A DNA stretch of 6,193 nt from Bacteroidales bacterium (GTDB lineage Bacteria > Bacteroidota > Bacteroidia > Bacteroidales > JAGOPY01): contig DAOWEV010000068.1 of assembly GCA_030638325.1 (NCBI GenBank), positions 1-6,193 of the forward strand, written 5' to 3'. The position numbers were made by a program, and so were the translations under genes. This document shows, piece after piece, positions 1 to 4,713 of this stretch (the stretch's first letter is position 1; each line of letters starts with the position of its first letter). Under the pieces are notes generated by a model. It was not told the origin of the DNA. It did not search any database and saw nothing but the letters and a program-made list of their open reading frames with translations.

Positions 1-96
1 TTTCGTATTTAGATATTAGGATTTCGGATTTAATATTTTAATTATCTTTTTGATTCTGGCTTGTCCAGGTTAGGGTTGTCCTGAAAGTCGCAGGCA

Positions 97-133
97 GATC
101 CCGGCCTTCGCCGGGATCCGTTTGCTTTTTATT
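97..133 (+). terminator. GC-rich hairpin followed by T-rich tract
   Basis: GATCCCGGC (97-105) and GCCGGGATC (110-118) are perfect 9-bp inverted arms around a 4-nt loop (CTTC). The T-rich stretch from 121 (TTTGCTTTTTATT) follows after two bases. This has the shape of a Rho-independent terminator for a + strand gene lying left of the window. The arms also resemble dispersed GATCCCGG-type intergenic repeats known from many bacterial genomes, so the hairpin could instead be a repeat element. The nearby ATCCTGA/TCAGGAT inverted repeat (142-148 and 155-161) favours the repeat reading. Confidence 0.4.
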
Positions 134-139
134 CTAACG

Positions 140-226
140 TCATCCTGATGAAGGTCAGGATCCACCTGCCAATCACTAAACCATCATCCCGGCGCATGTC
201 AAGATCTGACGGCCAATCGCTAAACC
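140..226. repeat. Degenerate direct repeat, two copies, 44-bp period
   Basis: Positions 140-182 and 184-226 align without gaps over 43 bases with 32 identities by hand count. Both copies begin TCATCC and end CCAATCRCTAAACC. The first copy contains a 7-bp inverted repeat (ATCCTGA 142-148, TCAGGAT 155-161) with a 6-nt loop; the second copy has lost this symmetry. The sequence resembles the dispersed intergenic elements of the form TCATCCTGA...TCAGGATC seen in many genomes. No coding potential is visible. Confidence 0.7.
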
Positions 227-291
227 GGATTAAATAAACAAATTACCCTGAAATTCTACGAAATTTCTCAAAGTCAGCCATTCTGCTTTCT

Positions 292-319
292 ACTCACTAT
301 TCACAACTCACTATTCACA
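292..319. repeat. Perfect 14-bp tandem duplication upstream of the sigma gene
   Basis: ACTCACTATTCACA occurs at 292-305 and again at 306-319 with no mismatch. Each unit can be read as two related heptamers, ACTCACT and ATTCACA. It ends 70 bases before the sigma factor start, so it could lie in or just upstream of the promoter region. A tandem operator is possible in principle, but similar simple repeats occur in the other spacers of this window, which makes neutral repeat expansion the simpler reading. Confidence 0.75.
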
Positions 320-389
320 TTTCTTTCTTAACTTTGTGTAAAATATCTCATTTATTTAATTCATAAAGAAATATTTGTAATTAAATCAA

Positions 390-944
390 ATGGAAGACTC
401 CAAAACACTAACGCAATGGGTTGAACAATACACCCAGGATATGCATGCCTGGGCATCCTATAAAGTATCGGATCCGGAATTGGCCAAAGACCTGGTACAG
501 GATACCTTTTTGGCTGCATCTGAAAAGATTGCATCTTTTAAAGGGGATAGCTCACCAAAAACCTGGTTGTTTTCCATTCTAAACTATAAAATAATAGACC
601 ATTACCGGGCAAAAGTAAAGCAGCCACTGAAGCTGGAAGATCAAACCTTCTCAAACTTTTTTACTGAAGAGGGTGACTGGCAGCTTGAAAAAAGGCCAAA
701 AGACTGGCATGAGGACGAAAAACATCTGTTAGATGATGTTGAATTTCAGGAAATCCTGAAAAAATGCCTGGAAGCCCTCCCCGAAAAATGGAATACCTGT
801 GTCAAATTAAAATACTTAATGAGTAAAAATGGGGATGAAATTTGTCAGGAATTAGACATTACCCCTACTAATTTTTGGCAGATCATGCACCGGGCAAAAT
901 TGAATCTAAGGGATTGTGTTGAAAAAAACTGGGTTAATAATTAA
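390..944 (+). CDS. ECF-type RNA polymerase sigma factor, TIGR02943-like
   Basis: This 184-residue cytoplasmic protein is a group 4 (ECF) sigma-70 factor that would direct RNA polymerase to a stress regulon. The sigma-2 region spans about residues 10-75: DLVQDTFLAA (34-43) is the region-2 helix typical of the family, and SSPKTWLFSILNYKIIDHYR (54-73) is the conserved -10 recognition segment. An acidic, aromatic linker (about 80-115) leads to sigma-4 (about 120-178), with ALPEKW at 129-134 and a helix-turn-helix around 148-174. The NFWQIMHRAKLNLRDC segment (161-176) is typical, as I recall, of the TIGR02943 branch found in Bacteroidota and some proteobacteria. The ATG at 390 gives a normal ECF length and follows an A/T-rich leader without a Shine-Dalgarno. 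The next gene starts 8 bp after the stop and looks like its anti-sigma factor. The promoter specificity and regulon cannot be read from this sequence. Confidence 0.95.
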   Translation: MEDSKTLTQWVEQYTQDMHAWASYKVSDPELAKDLVQDTFLAASEKIASFKGDSSPKTWLFSILNYKIIDHYRAKVKQPLKLEDQTFSNFFTEEGDWQLEKRPKDWHEDEKHLLDDVEFQEILKKCLEALPEKWNTCVKLKYLMSKNGDEICQELDITPTNFWQIMHRAKLNLRDCVEKNWVNN

Positions 945-952
945 AAGTCAAG

Positions 953-1219
953 ATGAAAAAATTGATGCACATATTGTTTCTTTCGTGTCTGAAAGCCACA
1001 GAGTTAATTGAAAAGAAACTCCACTTCAAACTTTCAGTCAAAGAGAAATTACAATTAAAAGTTCACAAGATGATGTGCAGCGCCTGCACCAATTATGAAA
1101 AGCAGAGCGTGTTGATCGAAAAAAGTTTCGAAAATCAGGAACAGAAAAGCGAATATCAACTTGATCTGAAACAATTCAAAAAATCCATACTTGATAAGCT
1201 GAATGAACAGACCGGGTAG
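953..1219 (+). CDS. Small soluble ZAS-type (zinc) putative anti-sigma factor
   Basis: This 88-residue protein has no membrane segment and no signal peptide beyond a slightly hydrophobic N-terminus. It is lysine-rich and probably mostly helical. It carries H38-x3-C42-x2-C45 and an additional Cys12, which is the signature of zinc anti-sigma (ZAS) proteins. In Streptomyces RsrA the corresponding residues are Cys11, His37, Cys41 and Cys44, almost the same numbering, and oxidation to a disulfide releases the sigma factor. Position directly after an ECF sigma gene (8-bp gap, same strand) supports a partner role. It would act in the cytoplasm by sequestering the sigma factor. It is shorter than RsrA (about 105 residues), and after residue 50 it has only a charged helical tail. 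An alternative is a small zinc-binding protein unrelated to sigma control. No Shine-Dalgarno precedes the start, so translation may be coupled to the sigma gene. Confidence 0.8.
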   Translation: MKKLMHILFLSCLKATELIEKKLHFKLSVKEKLQLKVHKMMCSACTNYEKQSVLIEKSFENQEQKSEYQLDLKQFKKSILDKLNEQTG

Positions 1220-1228
1220 CTCGTTCAT

Positions 1229-1284
1229 CAGTTGACGGTTGACAGTAGGCGGTTGGCAGTTGACGGTTGACAGTTGACGGTTTC
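1229..1284. repeat. Tandem heptamer array (CAGTTGA/CGGTTGA)
   Basis: Eight consecutive 7-bp units fill this interval: CAGTTGA, CGGTTGA, CAGTAGG, CGGTTGG, CAGTTGA, CGGTTGA, CAGTTGA and CGGTTTC. CAGTTGA-type and CGGTTGA-type units alternate strictly, so the array can also be read as four copies of a 14-bp dimer. It begins 10 bases after the anti-sigma stop codon. A 7-bp period cannot encode a simple peptide repeat, and the array is non-coding. Confidence 0.9.
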
Positions 1285-1337
1285 CTGTATTTTTTCATAG
1301 CTTACTTTCGTAATGATGCTTACGACGAAGACAGGAT

Positions 1338-1360
1338 ATTGCGAGCGCAGCGAAGCAATC
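1338..1360. repeat. Fragment resembling a dispersed intergenic repeat
   Basis: ATTGC (1338-1342) and GCAAT (1355-1359) form inverted ends around a GC-rich centre. Read on the - strand, the segment begins GATTGCTTCGCTGCGCTCGC, which I recognise as similar to a motif repeated between genes in many bacterial genomes, usually followed by AATGACG. Only one copy is present here, so its repetitive nature rests on recollection and not on this window. Confidence 0.4.
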
Positions 1361-1370
1361 TGTCGGCACT

Positions 1371-1410
1371 CCCTCAGTCCCTCAGTCTCTCAGTCCCTCA
1401 GTCTCTCAGT
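1371..1410. repeat. Tandem octamer array (CYCTCAGT x5)
   Basis: Five perfect-phase 8-bp units are present: CCCTCAGT (1371), CCCTCAGT (1379), CTCTCAGT (1387), CCCTCAGT (1395) and CTCTCAGT (1403). They differ only at the second base. A degenerate CT-rich tail (TTCCCTCGCTCTCTCAACTC) continues to about 1432. The + strand is a nearly pure pyrimidine run broken by AG, so the - strand is purine-rich. It is non-coding and lies about 190 bases upstream of the doxX-like start. Confidence 0.9.
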
Positions 1411-1600
1411 CGTTCCCTCGCTCTCTCAACTCTCAGATCACAGATATCATACCTTCCTTCTTCCCTGAACAGCCCGAGCTTCAAGGTAATGTTCCTAACA
1501 ATCAGGCTATTGAATAATTTTCCAGTACATCATGTAAGGAAAGTGCATTCTTACAGACTAATCTAACAAAATAATAAAAACGCAGTAAAAATTTATAAAA

Positions 1601-2044
1601 ATGAAAATCATTCAAATGTATCAAAAAGCCACAAACTGGCTGACGAATTTAAAAGACATTCCATTGTTATTTATAAGATTGATCCTGGCATACGGCTTTT
1701 ATATGCCGGCCATGATGAAATGGGGAAACATCAGCGGCATAGCCGAATGGTTTGGAAGCATAGGTATTCCGTTTCCAACACTAAATGCCTATTTGGTGGC
1801 TTCTACTGAAATGGGAGCTGTTATCCTGTTACCACTGGGTTTGGCAACAAGGATCATTTCCATCCCTTTGATGATAACCATGTTGGTTGCCATCCTGACC
1901 GTTCATTTCAGCAATGGCTTCGAAGCCGGGAACAATGGCTTTGAAATTCCATTATACTATTTGCTGATGCTATTTGTATTGCTGATAAATGGCGCCGGAA
2001 AATTCAGCGTAGATCATCTGATTTCAAGGAGGATCAAGTCGTGA
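1601..2044 (+). CDS. DoxX-family inner-membrane protein, HvfX-like
   Basis: This 147-residue integral membrane protein has four likely transmembrane helices at about 19-38, 61-82, 85-103 and 115-132, the DoxX-family fold and length. Conserved-looking positions include K40-W41, the E49-W50-F51 segment before helix 2, S68-T69-E70 in helix 2, the GLATR turn (80-84), V101-H102 after helix 3, and the GAGKFSVD segment (131-138). The run from EWFG through IGIPFP, LATR, IPLMITM and VH resembles HvfX proteins, DoxX relatives encoded with copper-binding RiPP (bufferin-type) operons in proteobacteria. No precursor peptide or HvfB/HvfC-type partner is visible here, so the substrate remains open. Other DoxX proteins have been tied to quinone or thiosulfate redox and to oxidative stress. 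The ATG at 1601 follows an A-rich stretch without Shine-Dalgarno. The fold assignment is firm; the HvfX branch is my inference from motifs. Confidence 0.88.
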   Translation: MKIIQMYQKATNWLTNLKDIPLLFIRLILAYGFYMPAMMKWGNISGIAEWFGSIGIPFPTLNAYLVASTEMGAVILLPLGLATRIISIPLMITMLVAILTVHFSNGFEAGNNGFEIPLYYLLMLFVLLINGAGKFSVDHLISRRIKS

Positions 2045-2369
2045 AATGAATTGAAGTCATCGTCTTACATAAAAACAAGTTCCTTAAAATTGTCCGGTAA
2101 AGCATTGAGGTAATTGGGCTAAAGCCCTGATTTTCTCTGTATTCACTAACCCCAGGCTTAAGCCTGGGGTTAATCAGTGAATACTCAATATTGGACTTTA
2201 GTCCAAAATGCAATTTACTGATTTACTCGCTGGCTCTCCTCAAATCCCTTAGCCTAAGATACAGATTAACTATTATTTAACAAGTTTCATGAGAAACTTT
2301 TGTCAGGATTTTATTATCTCTCCGACTCTTCTGCAAAACATAATTATTAATCACTTAAAAATTAAAACA
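2045..2369. other. Spacer with palindrome cluster before the secreted-protein gene
   Basis: This 325-bp gene-free stretch is dominated by three palindromes (2116-2206, listed separately) and an adjacent 8-bp tandem pair, ATTTACTG/ATTTACTC (2213-2228). The last 140 bases are A/T-rich and should contain the promoter of the secreted-protein gene, but no clear TTTG/TAnnTTTG pair was found. An upstream in-frame ATG at 2289 would add 27 residues ahead of a good signal peptide and is not used in this annotation. Confidence 0.6.
2116..2206. repeat. Three consecutive palindromes (REP-like cluster)
   Basis: The first hairpin is GGGCT-AA-AGCCC (2116-2127). The second is a perfect 24-bp palindrome (2148-2171, half-site AACCCCAGGCTT), further extended by 9-bp arms GTATTCACT (2139-2147) and AGTGAATAC (2176-2184) with a 4-nt bulge on the right side, giving 21 base pairs in all. 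The third is TTGGACT-TT-AGTCCAA (2191-2206). All three centres are variants of CTWWAG (CTAAAG, CTTAAG, CTTTAG). Clustered palindromes of this kind resemble REP/BIME elements mobilised by RAYT (Y1 transposase) enzymes; no such gene is in the window. The large hairpin could also terminate transcription from both sides, although no clean T-tract follows it. Confidence 0.85.
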
Positions 2370-4556
2370 ATGAAAACATTTATTACACTACTTTTAAGCA
2401 TGCTGCTTGCAGCTTCTGTTTCACAGGCTCAGGTTGTAGTAACATCAACAGATAATTTCAGTACGCGCGATCAGATGCTGCTCGCCAATGAAATTAACGA
2501 AAGCGGAGAACCATTTGCAGAAGCATTGGGTTATGACCTGGATTTACTGGATCCTATGGTTTTAAACCAGCCCGATTCCATCTCTTATACGCTGGGTATT
2601 GAAAATTATGAATACTCGAGGTACTTGCTTGGCACTGTAATCTCGCGTTCAGGCCTTGGGCTTCACATGATGTGGGCGCCCATGATCGTTCAGATGGCCG
2701 CAATGGAGCCTGACGATTTTGATGGTTCATTCACCGGTGGGATCCCGAATGGATTTAAAGAAGATGATGAACTGATGAAAAACATCATGCACTTTGGCAT
2801 GCTTGCCAACCAGATGCCACCGATGAATCCATGGCCACAGTTTGCCGATTTTGAAAACGGAGACCCACACCTGCCACAAGCTGTAGCTCCTGATTTTCAA
2901 ATGGATTTTTCAAGTTTACGCTGGGACAGGGATCTGATGGATAAAACACTGAACCCCGCTGCCATGGGACAATCCCTGATGAAGCAATACCTCTGGGCCC
3001 AGGATATGCTGGGTTCGTTTCACGACTCACTTGACGTTAACATCACCCCTGACGGGACAAATTCACCTGACTCAGCAGGTAGCCCGCATTTCGACCCCTA
3101 CAACAATATTTATTACGGAGGAAGTTCTCTGGATGGATTTATCGGGCAGGTACTGACAGCAGAAGCGATTAACAAAACTATGTTTTTAATAAATTCGCTG
3201 GCCTATGATGGCAATGAACTTGGAATGGTTGATCCGGCAACTTATGATCCGGCTAACGGAATTCAATATTTCCCGCATCGAATAGCAGTAACTGAAAGCC
3301 CGGTTGGAGACATGTTGCCCCCTCAGGCTTCTGACCTGGAGGTTACAGACGCATCCAGTGATCTTTTCGACCAGTTATCTTATCTCTGGGGTACGTTGAA
3401 TTTTAAAAATATGATGGACCCTGATAATAGCAGCGATGAAACCCACCTGGCTTTTCATGAAGTATTTGATGGGGATCCTTTCCCTGCACCAATGTCGCTA
3501 ACCGGCATGCCCGGTTCGTTCGACCTGATGAAGGGAAGCAGTAAGGTGATTTTCATGAACCTGATGGCGATGCATTTTGACATGGCTAATGGTACCTTCG
3601 TAAGCACCTCAGGCTTATCGGGCGGCGTTACCCAACCCGGAAATGAAATCAGCACGCTGGAAGCAGGTTATATAATTATGGTGTTGGCCAAGATGAAAGA
3701 AGAATTTGCAGGCACGCCTCTAGAACAGATGGCACTTGATGCACTCAATGCACAGAGTTCGTTCCTGATTGGCACATTGAAAGATGCCTCAGGTGGTTTT
3801 TATAACGGATATACCCTTAATCTGGGCCCTGACAATACGAGCAAAACAGCTGTATCACAGGCTGCTGCAGCCCGGGGATTGTATGCTGCCTATGTGTTAA
3901 CCGGAAATTCCAGCTACCTGGATGTCGCAAATGAAGCCTATAATTTCCTGATTTCAAATTATTATGTTGCCGGTCAACATGCATTTAAAACGGAATTAAA
4001 TAACAACCTTGCAATTTACACTCCCTTTAACTTTGCTGTAATCGCAGGAGGTCTTCGTGAAGCCACACTGGTTGGAGAACACCTCGAAGCTGCAACAATT
4101 TATACGCGTTTCTTCAAAAAAGTTGCCAATGTAATGCAACTGGCAGAGTTTGACGAAACAGGTGAAACAGGTGATGACTCGGATGGAGATGGCATCCCCT
4201 ATTTGCCGCAACAACCTGACCAACTGGCCCCTGTATTTGCAGCCGAAGCCCAGTTAAATTTCCAGGTTACCGGCATAGATGATTTTAGTCCTTACAATGA
4301 AACTGAGGTGGCGATTTATCCAAATCCTGCAAATGAAAGCGCAACCATTAATATTAATATTGAAAGAACGTCGAGCGTTACAATAGAAGTTATAGATTTC
4401 ACAGGAAAAAGGGTCCAAACTATTTTAGACCGCCAATTACCTGAAGGACAATTTAAGACTTCATGGAATGTTAATGAGTTACCGGCAGGAATTTATTATG
4501 TCCGTATTATGGTGGGTGGATCAGATGTAGTTGCTAAAAAAGTTGTAGTGTTTTAA
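2370..4556 (+). CDS. Secreted Met-rich protein with T9SS C-terminal sorting domain
   Basis: This 728-residue protein has a Sec signal peptide (MKTFITLLLSMLLAASVSQA, 1-20, cleavage probably around A20-Q21) and a type A T9SS sorting domain at about 646-728: YPNPA (650-654), the beta-rich middle, LPAGIYYVRI (704-713) and a terminal KKVVVF. It should be exported to the periplasm and then to the cell surface or medium, with the C-terminal domain normally removed. The body has no family I can name. It contains no cysteine and 34 methionines after the signal peptide, 15 of them within residues 100-213. MHFGM (140-144) and MHFDM (401-405) share an MHFxM motif. Residues about 430-590 look helical; GLYAAYVLTGNSSYLDVA (503-520) recalls alpha/alpha-toroid proteins. 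D603-S-D605-G-D607-G resembles a calcium-binding loop. The start at 2370 is preferred over the in-frame ATG at 2289 because it places the signal peptide at the N-terminus. Met clusters suggest copper binding, which is inference only. Confidence 0.9.
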   Translation: MKTFITLLLSMLLAASVSQAQVVVTSTDNFSTRDQMLLANEINESGEPFAEALGYDLDLLDPMVLNQPDSISYTLGIENYEYSRYLLGTVISRSGLGLHMMWAPMIVQMAAMEPDDFDGSFTGGIPNGFKEDDELMKNIMHFGMLANQMPPMNPWPQFADFENGDPHLPQAVAPDFQMDFSSLRWDRDLMDKTLNPAAMGQSLMKQYLWAQDMLGSFHDSLDVNITPDGTNSPDSAGSPHFDPYNNIYYGGSSLDGFIGQVLTAEAINKTMFLINSLAYDGNELGMVDPATYDPANGIQYFPHRIAVTESPVGDMLPPQASDLEVTDASSDLFDQLSYLWGTLNFKNMMDPDNSSDETHLAFHEVFDGDPFPAPMSLTGMPGSFDLMKGSSKVIFMNLMAMHFDMANGTFVSTSGLSGGVTQPGNEISTLEAGYIIMVLAKMKEEFAGTPLEQMALDALNAQSSFLIGTLKDASGGFYNGYTLNLGPDNTSKTAVSQAAAARGLYAAYVLTGNSSYLDVANEAYNFLISNYYVAGQHAFKTELNNNLAIYTPFNFAVIAGGLREATLVGEHLEAATIYTRFFKKVANVMQLAEFDETGETGDDSDGDGIPYLPQQPDQLAPVFAAEAQLNFQVTGIDDFSPYNETEVAIYPNPANESATININIERTSSVTIEVIDFTGKRVQTILDRQLPEGQFKTSWNVNELPAGIYYVRIMVGGSDVVAKKVVVF

Positions 4557-4563
4557 TAGAGAT

Positions 4564-4593
4564 CTTGAAATTCCGGTAATTATATTATTATTG
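4564..4593 (+). promoter_or_regulatory. Possible Bacteroidota-type promoter for the rhodanese gene
   Basis: CTTG (4564-4567) and TATTATTG (4586-4593) are separated by 18 bases. This fits the Bacteroidota primary-sigma pattern of TTTG, about 19 bases, then TAnnTTTG, with one mismatch in each box. Transcription would start near 4600 and give an approximately 110-base leader that contains the inverted heptamer hairpin before the rhodanese ATG at 4714. The match is weak, and the surrounding DNA is A/T-rich, so a chance occurrence is plausible. Confidence 0.3.
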
Positions 4594-4620
4594 TAAATGA
4601 TTAAGAGAGTTGAGAGAAGA

Positions 4621-4687
4621 AAGTCCGAAGTCGGAAGTCCGAAGTTTTTTAACAGCTTCCGTCTTCGGGCTTCGGTCTTCGGACTTC
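4621..4687. repeat. Inverted heptamer array forming an imperfect hairpin
   Basis: The left arm (4621-4644) consists of 7-bp units AAGTCCG, AAGTCGG, AAGTCCG plus AAG. After a TTTTTTAACAG spacer (4645-4655), the right arm (4656 onward) carries the same kind of unit in opposite orientation; its complement read from the outer end is AAGTCCG, AAGACCG, AAGCCCG, AAGACGG, AAG. Thus about three and a half units face about four and a half. The arms can pair into an imperfect stem. It may end transcription of the secreted-protein gene, or sit in the leader of the rhodanese mRNA. The T-run lies in the loop and not after the stem, so it is not a textbook terminator. Confidence 0.85.
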
Positions 4688-4713
4688 TAAAATAACGTAA
4701 TACAAAAAAATCA

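Larger units (their letters stand above)
1..389. other. Gene-free leader region with several repeats
   Basis: All three forward frames are closed by stops within the first 40 bases, so at most a few C-terminal codons of an upstream gene could be present, and I cannot support one. The region contains a GC-rich hairpin (97-118), two degenerate copies of a roughly 43-bp element (140-226) and a perfect 14-bp tandem duplication (292-319), each listed separately. The last 70 bases before the sigma factor gene are strongly A/T-rich and probably hold its promoter. A TTTG at 333-336 could be a Bacteroidota -33 element, but no good TAnnTTTG partner lies at the expected distance, so I do not call a promoter. 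Confidence 0.6.
1220..1600. other. Repeat-rich spacer between the anti-sigma and doxX-like genes
   Basis: This 381-bp stretch holds no gene I can support. It contains a heptamer array (1229-1284), a segment resembling a dispersed intergenic repeat (about 1338-1360), an octamer array (1371-1410) trailing into CT-rich sequence to about 1435, and then about 165 bases of unremarkable A/T-rich DNA before the next ATG. An open frame at 1267-1566 would translate the arrays into low-complexity Ser/Leu sequence and is not a credible protein. The doxX-like gene presumably has its own promoter within 1440-1600, but I see no convincing TTTG/TAnnTTTG pair. Confidence 0.7.

Noticed and set aside
1..40. C-terminal end of an upstream gene
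   Set aside because: Every forward frame stops within 40 bases and the few codons show no recognisable sequence.
333..377. Promoter for the sigma factor gene (TTTG at 333, AATATTTG at 370)
   Set aside because: The boxes are more than 30 bases apart, beyond the usual spacing of about 19, and the second lacks the leading T; no other pairing was better.
1267..1566. Open frame of 99 codons between the anti-sigma and doxX-like genes
   Set aside because: It begins inside the heptamer array and runs through the octamer array, giving Ser/Leu low-complexity sequence with no domain. It is an artefact of repeat composition.
2289..2369. Upstream in-frame ATG for the secreted protein
   Set aside because: It would place 27 polar and hydrophobic residues before an otherwise standard signal peptide starting at 2370; the later start also has the A-rich leader seen at other genes.
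1601..4556. Complete copper-binding RiPP (bufferin) operon
   Set aside because: Only a DoxX/HvfX-like protein is present; no small Cys-rich precursor and no HvfB or HvfC homologue occurs in the window.
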